Below are positions 23,101-37,400 of a DNA stretch of 64,000 nt, piece after piece. Origin of the DNA: Cheiracanthium punctorium (Eukaryota > Arthropoda > Arachnida > Araneae > Cheiracanthiidae). Within the stretch, counting starts at the first letter, position 1. Every line of letters starts with the position of its first letter. The DNA lies in the NCBI GenBank assembly GCA_038373885.1, contig JAWZYV010010319.1, positions 1,104,001-1,168,000 on the forward strand. The letters run 5' to 3'. Position numbers and translations under genes: made by a program. Below the pieces are notes generated by a model. The model was not told the DNA's origin, made no database searches, and worked only from the letters and a program-made list of their open reading frames with translations.

Positions 23101-26100
23101 TGGTGAATATTCCCAGTAATCTATTTATTATTTGTGTTTCAAACCTTTTGTGGATACCCCTTATCCTCCAAAACCACATCTCCCCCAGACATATTTAAGT
23201 TTAAAATTATGTCAATATCGTCTGTTAATTAATATTAGTGGAATGACTAAGAATAAATGGTATTTAGTTGCAATTCATAGAGTCTTTAGTTTTTTTTAGT
23301 GTTTTGGTGTATGTCAATCATTTTTCAATTTTTTCAGCGTAATACTAGGAGTACTTGCCAGGCAGGTTATGCGCGACATAATACCACTGTACGATCATCT
23401 TAGGCTTTAGTTTTCCTCAAATTTTAACCATAACAAAAACAAACCACCACAGGTAACTCTTCGCTTATAAGTGTCTAGTGACAATGATAAAAATTGCACG
23501 TGCGTTAGAGCAATGGTACATTTTAATCCTTTCACACGCGGTGGTTGCACCGTGAAACCATTATTTCAGCACTTTCACTTCTGGTCGAAAAAAAAAAAAA
23601 GAAAAGGATTAAATAGTCGCAACGCTGAAAAAGTGTAGCCGCGATGATGCCATCGATCCATTTAACTATCTGCAACATGGCGGCCGTTTTAATAGCTTAT
23701 CTGGCGCCACAGAGCTCAAGAAGTTTTCTGGCACAAGTGGCTGTACGGCGCGATGCCAGCTTGGTCAGAAAACTTCTAGATAAATGGATCGATGGCAACG
23801 GCTGCACTTTTTCAGCTGTGGCCAGTACATCCAAATGGTCTTCTATACAGATGTGAAGATGCTAGTACTTCAAAAGGTTAACATTTTGTCTGCACGACCC
23901 TATTCGAGACATCAACATAACAACCAAACACTCGCCATGTGAGGTGTAATACAATGAAACAACTTTAATATATGTGACAATGTTAAATGTTAAACAAAAT
24001 GTAAATAATTATAAATGTATCTGTTTATGCAGTGTATAATATAATGCATTTTGAGGTTTAGTGAAATTTCAGAGTTTAATTTTTACCTTTTTGCCTAAAA
24101 TAGTTTTTATAATGATGTATTTGTACTCAGTTAAATTTATTTATAATAAATTTAATTTTATAAAAGTTGCATTTTTAACGCAACTTGTGTGTTTATTTGG
24201 AGAAAAGACCCATGCAGTGAATACCACTAGACATTATTTCTTTATTCCTAGTATATCAGAAATTATACCCAAAACATTTAGGTATGCGTATAAGTAGAGA
24301 ATATGCAAGGTTAATTTGTCAGTAACTATGTCATCTCACCGGGTATGTCGCTAGGTTGGAGAGAGTGGGGGAATCCAGATCCAGAAACGACCTCCTTTCC
24401 TGTGGCATTTTAACTGTCGAAACAGCAAGCATCCACCCTCTGGAGGATCTCCGAGGCAAATAATAATAACTTCGTATCAGACCTGTACACATTTTAACTG
24501 TAAGAAATACACTTGGGTCTGGGGTACTTTGAGACGTGCAAAATCTTAACCCTTTGAGGGGCAACCGTTTCCCAAGGCCGAAAAAAGGGAAGCTGTTGCC
24601 ATCGCTCGACTTAACAACCAGCAAGATTGCGGACGATCGAAACGTTCATCGCGTGCCACAGATCTAGAGACCCTTTTTTGAAGACAGCTGGCTGTGCGGC
24701 ACAGCCAGCTGCGTGCCAAAAAGCTGTACTCGCACTCTTCCATTTTTCATCAGATGTCAGTGCTGTTAAAAATAATCGTGACATTTTTTTTTACGGGAAA
24801 TGACGTGCTAAAAAGTAAAGGATTCTCGTGGAGCTATGTCACCCGCAACTATTTTTATAGAAATCAAATCTATTCTTCGTGACTGGCAACAGTCAAGACG
24901 TCAGAGTTTGGTGTCCCCAGAGCGGGAACACTGTGCGTTAAAGGGTTAAAGGCGATACCCTTACTTCAAACAGAATAAAATTAGTACATATTGTGGAGGA
25001 TTGCCACAGCATGATCTTCGTTGGAAGCAGTGGATGTAGCAAACTCTAAAATTACGTTGGTATGTTGCACTTGAATTGAAAGAAATACTTTTGGAACATT
25101 CTTCGATTTGCGATAGCTATTCGTAGCTCAATTATAAGAACACGAAAAAATTTGTTTTGAAAGTGTTTCATTGTCGATGATTTGGCAGGATTTCTTTCTT
25201 ACTTCATAATGCTTTGGAAAATTGAAACTTTTATACTTAACTCAACATATAAGTTATTGAAAAGTAATGTCTTCTGGGAATGAAACAAAGGACTAATCAA
25301 CATTTACATACACCGAAAATCAAACTGCATAGTTCATTTCATATTTACTTTTAAATTACCACATCGGATATGAATTACGTGCTTTCATGTATTTAACATG
25401 CTTTCATGTCTTTTGTCTGTAAATTCTTTCATGTCACTTCTGTCTACGTGCTTTCATGTCTTTTCCATCGGTGAGATGTTTGAATTGCTATGTAATGACA
25501 CTATGTAATGAAGTGTATTCTTTAACATGTCTTGAATGATATGTATCAAAATATATTAAATAATGTTTATAAGAGATAACATTAAAAAATCTGATGGGAC
25601 TTCACTCGACTTTCCAAAAACTTATGATTAAGGTCATTGCCAAGCATTTAAATAAATTTTAATCAATGAATAATTTAAACATATGTAATAAATTGAAGCT
25701 CAATCGAATGCACCATTTAAAGCCTAACGCACTTTCAAGCATTTCTCCCATATTCCATAATGTAAAAGAAATCTTAATCGCACCCCTGCAGAGAAACGAT
25801 AAGTGCTATACAGACCAAAATGAATACCGGTCTTGCGACGGTGGTTTATAACACATATACCCAATTTGAGCTCAATCGAATGTACCGTTTAAACACTAGC
25901 GCAGTTTCAAGAATTTTCCCCATAGGCCATAATGTAAAAGAAATCTTTGTCGTAGCCCCATAGAAAAACTATACGTCCTATACACACCAAAATCAATACC
26001 AGTCTTGCGACGGTGGTCTATAACACATATGCCCAATTTGAGCTCAATCGAATGCCCCGTTTAGGAAGTATCGTGTTGACTCTCATACACACACGCATAC

Positions 26101-29100
26101 ATACATGCATCTCGTAAAAATATCATAAATGAATTCAGAAGACCTCAAAACGTGTAAATACACCAAAATCTCGAAGTCGAATTTTTCATGATTACAATAC
26201 TTTCCTTACATGGTAAATGTTCGGAAAGTAAAAATTGTAAGTTGATTTTCATGCAACATGATGACAGTTAAAGAACACAGCATTCAAATTTCTCGCTTTT
26301 TTATCTTACCTATCATATGCTATTTTTCTCATATCAGGGGTACCACTCTCTTGTATAAGAATGGCAGAATTTAATAAGGCTTGCTAAAAGAAAAAAAACA
26401 ATATGATAAGTACAGTAACATTAAATGACAAAGAAATTTAATTAGCAACAAGAAAAGTTCGTTTTTAAAATATACTTAGGATTGTGTACGTAATTCTTTA
26501 ACACATTGAACAGGGTTGTTTGGGGATACCTTTAAACTGTTGTCTGGTCATTTAAGGTTGTTTGATGAATAGTTTGCAGAAATTTTTTGTTCTGTTGTTG
26601 TCTTCACAATACTAGTTTTGATGGATTATTTTTAAAAAATGTTAGCCGCAGGAGTACATAATTTTTAATTACTATTATGGAAGAGCTTGGATGTTTCCCC
26701 TCAATCGCAGCTTCACATTCTCTTGCGATTTATCGACGATTTACATATGCCCATAATCGATAATCATTTCCGATTATGGTAGCCATTAAAAAAACTCTGT
26801 GTATTTTTATACGTAATTCTCTGATGATTGGATTATTTATTACTGTGAATTATTTCATCTCACCATGGTAGCAAGCTGTATCAATATTAGCACTTGAGTA
26901 CTATTCATTTTAGACTCTGATTTTCTCTAATCAAACAATGGAAAATGACTTTTCAAGGGTTACCTGTGAAATGTCAAAAGTTACAAGGTTGGACATTTTG
27001 GTGATTTATTGCCAAGTTTGGTGCCAAAAAATAAGTCTACACCAGCTTGGCGAGATTTAAATTTGCCGAGAAAATGTCAAACCCTACTGGTTTAATAGAT
27101 TACTGTTATTGTTAATAGGAATATTAATTATTGTCTATAAAGGTATCATTGCTGGTGTAAAGGTGGAGTATAGTTAGAAAATGCCTTAAGACTGAAAAGC
27201 AGACAAGTTTAATAGATTTCAATTCCAAAATTGTGTTTTATGGAACAAGAAAGGCAAATGTGGTACACTCATGGATTATGAGGTATTTCCAACATAGTGG
27301 AACAAAGAAGACAAATGGAACCGATGCATAAATTATGATACACTTTTCATTATGATGAAACAAGGAAAACAAATACTGCCGACACATGGATTATGGTACA
27401 CTTTCCAATTTTTCATTTTCAGACATTACAAAACATAAAAAAGAGACGTATGCTATCGATAGAAAGCAAAATTTATCAATCTTTTAAAAATGTTTCTGAT
27501 AAATTAATTTTTATAGAAGTAGTACAGTAGTTAAGACAGAGACATCTAATAGTTAAAAGTACAATCTATATAAGTGACGTATTTCAGTAAACTTAACTCA
27601 TCAATCTTTTAACTTGCAATGGTGGAAAAGATATATCAAAACAAATTAAATGTTTCAGCTAATTTAAAAGAATAATTTGATAAGGATCCAGATAAGAACT
27701 GTATATATCTTGATTTAAAGAGATAACGTAAGTGATAAAGAATACAAATGGAATTTTGAAAATATTGAACTGAAATCTGAATAGTTTTCAAAAATTTCCG
27801 AAAATTTCACCTTTTTCTTTCTGCATTGAAAATACCTGAGTACATTCCCTGCATGAAATAAATCTAAAAACGGAGTTCTTAGAACTTTCACCGATGCTTC
27901 AGAATACATGAAATATAAATTTCACGTGAAAGATTTTTGACACTTTGATGCATTTTATTTTTAAAAAATTAAACATTTATATATCCATTTTGGCATTTTT
28001 CAGACAGTTTAGACACATTAAAAATGAAATTTACAACAAATTGAAATAAGAGATTACTAAGATTTTAATTTCTGTACAAACGAACGACTAAATGAATTCC
28101 AATAAATACGTTATTATTCTTTTAACTTCTTACTCGACTTGACTTACGAAAATGGAAAAACTCCGAATGCAGCAAAATTTCCCAATTACTAGAAAAAGCA
28201 GCAAAGGAATATCATTATGGGTGTTGTAACACTTATAATGTTTTAATAGATTTTAACTGAATGAAATTTTTAATAAAAGTCTAAACCGTATAAATTTTAA
28301 ATAATTTGGTAAAAATTAAAATATATTAACTATATACATTATTTTCAAAAGAAAGAAAGAAAATTGTATATGAAATGATCGGAATGTCGGCTACCCATAA
28401 AAACAATATATTATGGTAATTTTATTCAAAGAAAAGTGTGTTTAAATCTAGTTATTATGCTTTAATTTTTCATAACATATTTAGAATGAAAGTTTATGCT
28501 TATATTAAAGCAAAATAACCGCTTTATAATAAAGCAAAATAACAACAATATTTAAAAAGAAAGAAAGAAAATTGTATATGAAATGATATACATTTGCTTT
28601 ATAATAAAGCAAAATAACAACAGTATTTAAAAAGAAAGAAGGAAAATTGTATATGAAATGATTGGAATGTTTGCTATCCATAAAAGTAATATATTATGAT
28701 AATTTTATTCAAAGAAAAGTATTTAAATCTAGTTATTACTGATTTATTTATTCATAAGATTTTTAGAATGCAAGCTTATATTAAAGCAAAATAACAACAA
28801 CAAAAAAAAAATCGTTAATAGATGGGGGAGTGTACAGTGGATAAATTATTTTTAGATTTTTAAATATAGTTCTAAAAATATTTTAAAAACAGAATATCAC
28901 AAATTACTGTATTGTTTTTTATGATCTATTAGCTATCCTAATTAATTTTAGTTCAATCTAAGAAAAGTTTTTTACTATTAAAAACCACTTTTCTTAAGAA
29001 CTTTTTATCGGCTCACTGTACCCCATAAAGGGGTACACTGGGTCAACGAATGGAGTATCGTGGGCCAGCTAACGAAAAACACAGTAATAAAATTTCATTT

Positions 29101-31405
29101 ACTCGATAGTGAGTAATTTAAACTTTTTTATTGCCTGACAATATTTAGTATTAAGTTAGATATTTAAGTAGCCCCAAGTTTATAAGGTAAATGTAAATTT
29201 TATGGCTCTAAAATACAAATACACCAAATTTGCTAATAAATTTAAAGAAAAACATTTTAATTAGAAAATATTACACCTGTTAAGTTTACAAAATTCTAGT
29301 TTTATAGTTATTTTTAGGATATTAAATCAAAAACTGTTATTTTACAGTAACTACAGGGCATTATATAACAGAAAATTTACAGAAAAAGTTAACTTGTCAC
29401 TGTTCTCTCAGTTTCTTGCAATATATTGGGTTTTGGCAACTTTCTCACTGATATATTTTTCTGTCTGCTGTACAAATGCTTGCCTTATAAAAGATAGATG
29501 CAAAAACTAGCTAAATTCCTTCTGCGTAGTGCACTTCAAATTCATTTTCATTTTTTTCTACAACTTCAGTAACGTAGTGTTTAAAACTGCAATTTTTCTT
29601 GACGTAGACCTTGAATAATAGGAAATCTCCAACTTCAGCATTATAATCTTCTACATCTTGAAATTCCAAATAATCAGTCAGATTCACTAGAAGATTCTTT
29701 TCATTCTTCCTCTTCTTCAGTTGAGCTATATTCTTGTAACTGCTTGCAATTTCTTTTTCTCTCCTGATTAATATCATTAGGTCTTTACCTCCTCTTTTCT
29801 TCAATAATCTCTTTTTGGATTTTGATTTTTACAGGTGTATCTGTAAAACTTTCTGATTTTTTAGGTTGCCTCTTTTTTTTCTATTTTGCACCAGCCTTTT
29901 GAAAAGGCTTTTAACATATCTGGTGCCATTTTTTGTTTTACCTAATTTTCTTGAGAAAATTGAAGATTCTGTGGCTGATGTGGAAGACTTATATATATAA
30001 ATTTAGATCATTCAAACATTCAAAAGTAAGTAACTTACAGAAAGACAATAAATATATAAATGGAGACACAATGCATCACTGGCCCACTGTATCGCATTTC
30101 AGGTGACCCAGTGTGCCGCATTTGAACTAATGTATTATTTTTCATCTCAAAATTCCAAATCGTTTTAAAATATTTATTTAAATACAACATAATAGAAAAG
30201 AAGGTAATTTATACTATATCACCCCCATTACATAACTCATATTTACTTGAAAATTTTGAAGCGTAATTACATAAAGTCTCACTTTCTTCAAATTTCCTGC
30301 AGATGTTCAGATAATAAAATGGCTGTTTCTTCCTGCCACAATCAAAGTGAGATGTTTTACTTTTTCCACAGAGTTAAGTTGTTTGATACCTACTTTAAAT
30401 CATTTTCTCATTTGAAAACTATTCACTGAACCACAAATATCTTTAATGAGCCACTGTACCTCGCTACCACCTACATAAGCGTTATCGTGATGGTTCGAAA
30501 TTTCATTTTAAGAAGTTGAAAGAAATAATTTGCATTACTCAAATTTTAAGCAGTTTCATATATGCTACGTGCAAATAAATACAGAAATATACAGGGTGTC
30601 CAGCCTTAATGTGACCCAATAGCTAATTCCCGAACCGTTCGGTTTAGATATGCACTTCCAATTTAAAAAATGTTTTAAATAGGGTAAAGAATGTTTTTAC
30701 GTGCTTTTCGAACCAAAAAACTCATTTAGAAAAAAATTACAAAAATTAAATTTTTATACGGTCCCCAGGTCCTATCACTTATATTTAGGAAAAGATGCAG
30801 TACACAAAAACAAAGTAAACACAAAAAGTTTCATTTTATTACGATAAAAACTGACCAAGTTATGGAACTTTGAAAATCATACATTTCATCCATTTTCTTG
30901 GCCAATTTCAAGAAGCTAGTAAGGGACCGTCTCCACAGTGAAATTAATTGGAACTCTGCCAGGAAACTTTCGCTCTTGCACGTCACTCTTATGTAAATCG
31001 TTTTTAAATTTAAAAGTACATACATTACGTATAAAAGACTTTACACTAAGCGTGTACTACTATCTAATTTGCGTAATCTAAGTTAAATTGAATTCACAAG
31101 CACTTACTTCGTGTTCTGGATTAATTTTTAAAGCTCTGTCGAAATAATAGAGTGCTTGATCAAGTTTTCTTTGTTCTAAAAACACAACACCTAGCTGGAG
31201 CAAAAGTATTGATGAGATAAGACAAAATATAACATAAATTAACAACATTCTATAGAAAATCAAAATTAAGTATGAAATTAAGCATATATATATAAATAAA
31301 ATTAGACTTTTGTCTGTACATTTCTTGGAATTCAAAAATTTTGCGATTTCTATCCGTTTCAAGCACCCGGGAATCCGATGCGACCCTCAAAAAAAAGTTT
31401 GTCTG

Positions 31406-31436
<31 letters not shown>

Positions 31437-34400
31437 GTGACGCTTTTTTTGTTTAAGCATCACGTAAAAACGACTGAAGCGAATGATATGAAATTTGGTG
31501 TCATGATAGGTGGTCACTCAACTTAAAACATAGGCGTCGAATTTTTAAAAAATCTTGATTGGATTTTGAGATTTTGCGAAAATCCTTTCAAACTCCGTAA
31601 ATTTGTGTTCAAGCATCACGTGAAAACGACTGAAGCGAATGATATGAAATTGGGTGTCATGGTAGGTGGTCACTCAACTTAAAACATAGGCGTCGAATTT
31701 TTAAAAAATCTTGATTGGATTTTGAGATTTTGCGAAAATCCTTTCAAACTCCGTAAATTTGTGTTCAAGCATCACGGAAAAACGACTGAAGCGAATGATA
31801 TAAAATTGAGTGTCATGATAGGTGGTCACTCAACTTAAAACATAGGCGTCCAATTTTTAAAAAATTCTGATTGGATTTTGAGATTTTGCGAAAATCGTTT
31901 CAAACTGCGTAAATTTGTGTTCAAGCATCACGTAAAAAGGACTGAAACGAATGATATGAAATTGGGTGTCATGATAGGTGGTCACTCAACTTAAAACATA
32001 GGCGCCCAATTTTTAAAAAATCTTGATTAGATTTTCAGATTTTGCGAAAATCATTTCAAACTGCGTAAATTTGTGTTCGCACATCACGTAATAACTGCAA
32101 AGGAGAAAAAATGATATTTGGTGAAATGATAGGTGGTCACTCACTTTAAACTATAAGCATCTAATTAAAAAAAATCCATCAGATTTCGAGATTTTGTGAA
32201 AATTGTTTAAAACTGGGTGAATCTTTGTTCCCGCATTACGTAATAGCGACTAAAGCGAATGATATGAAATTTGGTCACACGATAGATGGTTGCTCAACAT
32301 AAACTATAGGAGTCCATTTTTTAAATATTTTTATTAGATTTTGAGATTTTGTGAAAATTCTCTCAAAATACGTTCAATGATGATTTCTTCAAACTTCACG
32401 TAATAACGACTAATACGAATGTACGAAATTTAGTGATATGATAGGTAGTTGCTAATCTTAATTTATAGGCGTTGAATTTAAAAAATTTTTTGATTACATT
32501 TTGAGATTTTGCGAAAATCGTTTTAAAATGCTGAAAATTTGTTCCAGCATCACGAAATAAAGACTGCAGGGAATGAAACGAATTTGGGTGACATGATAGG
32601 TTGTCACTCAACTTAAATTCTAGGCTTCCAATTTTTTCAAAAATGTTGATTAGATTTTGAGATTTTGCGAAAATTATTTCAATATGCGTAAATATTCGTT
32701 CGCGCATCACATAATTACGACTAAAGCGAATGAAATTATATTCCTTAGTTACTCTCTAACCTGTAATATCTTAACAATACAAAAAAATTATAACTTCGCT
32801 TTCTTTACTTTAGCAACATACTACATCCATTCTGTGTACTCCTACAATGCTGACGAAAGTTCTTGCTTTTTTGGAAATTTGCATTCACTAACCCGTCAAG
32901 GACGGGTACTTCAGCTAGTATCATATATAAGACAAAGGACTTCTTTATTTCCACGTGGAAGGTGGGAATAAAGAAGTCATCACACTTGAAAAGAAATTCT
33001 TAAATCGTTGCTGAAGCGAAAGGATGACCAATTAATCGTTCGTGTTTTAAAGAAAATATATAAACGTTTATTTTCTACAATTTATTGGGGTGGTCTGAAT
33101 AATAAAGCAAGCAGATGATTTTAGAATTGGAAAGAAAAAAGTAATAACAATGAAGACAAATTATGAATTAGCAAGAGAAAAATGAGTTTTAGGAAAAGCT
33201 TTCGATATTTACATCGCTAATTTAAAGATGGACAACACGGAATAACGAATAATTCGGCATATCATGCTTTTTGACTTCAAGAAACAAAAAAATGACTGAA
33301 ACGAAAAATAAAATTCAAAAGAATAGTTCCAAACTATCCTAGCTGTACTACACCCCCAAGCACCACAAACAGGTTCTGTGTATATGTCTACTAATGTTTC
33401 GAGAACGCTCAGTTATGTTCTCTCAATTTTCTCGTTTTCAACTCGTTTAATAACGTTCAGAGAACCGGTGTATGCTGCCTAGGACGTTAGATACACATGA
33501 TGCTAAATCTATTCAAATGGAGTGCTGTAAACCATTTTCACTAGGCAATATGTCAGATAAAAACAAACTTCTTGGGCAATCCAATATCTAGATTAATTGC
33601 AAAAATTTTAAATTTCTCATGCATGAAATATAAAACCACGAAATATTGAAAATGAATTCTTGTATACAGAGGAAACTCGTCAGTGTTGCCAATATTTTAA
33701 ATAAATCGCTGCCCTACCAGTGGCTGAGAGGTTCTGCTCTTGAAACTGGAAGGCGGAAGGTGCCAGGTTCAAACCCCAGTTGCGCCTGTCGACCTAGACG
33801 TTTGGAGTTTTCCGAAACCTAGCGTAAATACGGGCTAGGAACCCTTAGAAAGTCACCCACGGCGAGAATTCCCCCTATAGGCCTAGGACCGTTCTGCAGT
33901 CAACCGGCCGTAATCCACAAACAAACAAAATTAAATAAATCGCTGAAAGCACTACCTCTGGTGAGTGCGTAATACGCTATTCAGTTATGTATACTTGTCA
34001 TTGATGATCATTCAAAAATAAGTTTTGTTGCTTTCTCCGTAATTTTCTAAGCATATTTTAGCTTTTAGAAAAGTAGATAATTTGTTGGTGCATATTTTTT
34101 TTAATATTTATTCTGTAGTAATTAATATGCTATCTTGTTAAGACAGATAATTGATGGGCTATTCCAGTTAGTTTGGCCTCAGTAAGAATAAATTCCTGGT
34201 AGTAATTTATTCTTTGCGAGAATTAAAGCAAAACTCTGTACAAGTTAAGGTGCAAGTTCCCTTAGTCGTAGTCATACCTCTTTATTTATCCTTTAATTTT
34301 TGATATTTTCAATAAACTTGTATACGTTTTGGGATTCATTTTACAGTAAACAAGCGCTTTTTTAACTAAGATTCTAATGATAAAAATTTCTTGTTTTTCT

Positions 34401-37400
34401 TTAATTGCTGATTTTTGAATGATTTCAGATTTTTCTTACGAAGTACGACATGCGCATTGACAACCTTCCCTTAAGTAGTAGATGTAAAATTCACAAAAGT
34501 AATACTACATAGATCTACAGAAAATATAGGTCCTAATAAGATGTAAAATCTTATGGTGTTAAGATATTGAAAGTGCATTTATTAAGAGATTTTGAATCAT
34601 TCGATGGAAAGAATTCAGTGAGAAAGGAATACTTGAGCAAAATTAATAATTTTACTTTTGAAGATAAATTGAAATATTAATTATTATTTTCGGATTATGA
34701 AAACTAAATTCATTGGATAATGAAAGCTAAAAATAATTTCACATCAAGTAAACTGAAATAAGTAGCACTTAACTCAATAAATAGGAAAAAAATAACAGCC
34801 AGTCATTCTGTACTTAAATCATTTCATGTAGTTTCCTACTATTTCGTATATAATATATTTTTCCTGAAATTTCATAATTATGTAAAAGTGTTTCATGAAG
34901 TGCCCTTCACTGAAAATAAATGTCTCAAAAACCGTGATTCATAAAAACGTGAAACCAGTGGATGTTTATTAAAAATTTATAAAAATTTTATACAGAAGCC
35001 ACAAATATTCGGTTATAAATTGCGTTGATAGATGGTGCTGTAAGCGGTAATACGGTCTCAGAAAGACTGCACAATCGCACAATCCCGGAGGACAATCAAT
35101 TATAGAAGATATTACCGCTGAAAGAAACGTGGTCATAGTTAGCGTGTAGTGAAAGAAATCCAAAAGTGAAGTATTACGTTAAGGAACATGTGTTTATTCT
35201 GTTTCAGTTTTGAGTACCAAAAATTAAATCATCAGCTTTTAGAAAAGGCTTGCTACAGTTATTGAGCATCATCGGAATAAATTCGTTCGCAGACTTGCAG
35301 CTGAATCTAGAATCCCGCCATCTAGCACGTACAGAATCCTGCGGAAGACATTACACGTCTCCTTAAAAGATTCGGTGGCGGCACGTCATACTAGATCGAG
35401 CTGGACAACAACAAGAGCATAAGAGGCTAATGAGATGGTTGACACAGGGCCGGCCCAAGAGCTAATAATGTGCGATAATAAGTTTTGCTGTGTGCGATAA
35501 TAAGTTTTGGTACCAACGTCAAGGCCAACTCCAAAAACATTATTCAGTTTATCGTTATGTCAGGAGGAAAACAGGAGACATATTTTATAACTACTGCAAA
35601 TGTTTTATTTGATTTAATATTGTATTAATACCAATTTGAATATAGTATTAATAAATGAAATAAACATGTGATAGTGATTGTGATACTACCTACATCTGTT
35701 CAGTTCTCTCATAATAATGAAACGGAGCGGAAGGCTTCGAGCTAGCCTATGCTTTTTCAAGAAACATTAGTTGAACAAAAGTTGATATATTCAAACGGAT
35801 AAATTGTCATTAAAATTATATAATTTTTTATAGTTTTTAGCATGTTATTTTTATCATTTAGGCGTCCCTCCTAAAATCGTACGTGTGTGACCGCACACGC
35901 CTTAGGCCGGCACTGGCTCGACATGATTGATGGTTTTGATTTTCATGTCGCCCGAATGTGGTTTACAGACGGAGCTTATTTTCGTCTAGGTGGTGTTAAC
36001 AGACTCTAATCGCTATTTTGGGCACCGAAAACCTTCATTTGTCGTACGCACTAGTGCTCCATTGCCCGAAACTTACCATTTGAGTTGCGTACTAGCTGCC
36101 CCTACAAAGGCAGCATGTAACCTTTTTTCTTGTGAGAAATTGTGACGATTGAACGGTATATTAAGCTTTTGAAACGCTTTGCTGCAACTCAACTAGCGCT
36201 GAATGATCGACCAAGCACTGCTAAGTTCATGCAAGATGAGTCTCGCTCATACCTTGCGCAAGACGATTGTGACTTTCTAATGACGAATCTTTTGACGAAT
36301 ATTTCGATAATAGAGTTACTGCGTTGAACTATTCAACATTTAAGGGAAAAGCCACGGATCCTGAATTCAACCCCCGGGACTTCTTTCTGAGGGCCGCACT
36401 GAAGGTCATTATTTAAGTAAAAGTTCTTCAACACTCGACAAGTTGAAGGAGGACATTCTTCACGCTTGAGTGTCGATTTCTGGTAACATACTACAGAGAG
36501 TTACTGAAATTTTTACTTTTCGTTTGCGACATGTGTGTAGGGAATCGGTTTCAGTGAGATTGTTCGTGGCGTTGGAACTCTCTTTCTGGTATATGCATTA
36601 CTTTTTGCAGTACCGTCTATCGGTGAAATTTGTACCTAAAATTGTGTGGCTTCTGTCTCAAATTCTTTTTTTTTTTTTAAATAATCATATTACAAGTTTA
36701 TTGCTACTTGCTATTACCGTTTCTCAGTTATTGATTTTAAAATTTTAGGGGTCCTTTATGAAACACCCTGTAATTGCTAATATACAGAATAATACAAATC
36801 AATAAAATTGAATAATATAAATAAGCTAAATAATGAAATGTGTTTGGAGTATTGTATTATATTTTTAAGACTTTTTCAAATACTTACACATACTGAGGTT
36901 TGATTAAACCGCGTGGGCTCAATTATTTATTTGTAAGAAAACAGACAAAATCATTTTGAATATATAATGATTAATGTTAAAATTCATGAAAATTATAAAA
37001 CTGTTCAAAGTAATTTTATTATATTTAACAAACTTACGTTGTAATAAATGTCAGGATTACCATCATCGAATTTCAATGCTCGCTCGTACACAATTTGTGC
37101 TTCTCTAGTTCTAAAAGAAAAAAAAAGTTATAAATTGATTCAAAATTATGAGAGAAGACAGTTATAAAGAAAATTAGTTTCAGATACGTAATCTTGCTTT
37201 AATACAAGTAATTCGTAGTATAAGAGTATTTTAAAATTTGTATTTGTATATTGATATTTTTCGACACAGAACTGTATGCTGTTGTTTCCTCTTTGTTAAA
37301 GATGAGATTTCAAGAATGGTATTGTTTTTCTGAGGGATATTGGACTCAGAGAACAATGTTGTGCTGCCTGGGCGAAAGAGACTGAGTAAAAAAGTATATT

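Noticed and set aside
31341..31526. 61-residue ORF repeated at 57669-57908 and 63660-63845
   Set aside because: Its recurrence comes from the Helitron-like element's 5' block; the frame runs into the minisatellite and shows no protein features.
31440..32700. CRISPR-like array
   Set aside because: Units are about 156 bp without constant repeat/unique spacer alternation, and the genome is eukaryotic; it is a minisatellite in a transposon.
32657..32971. 104-residue ORF also seen at 59040-59345 and 62458-62691
   Set aside because: Same reason at the 3' side of the Helitron-like element; frames differ by indels between copies without compensating change.
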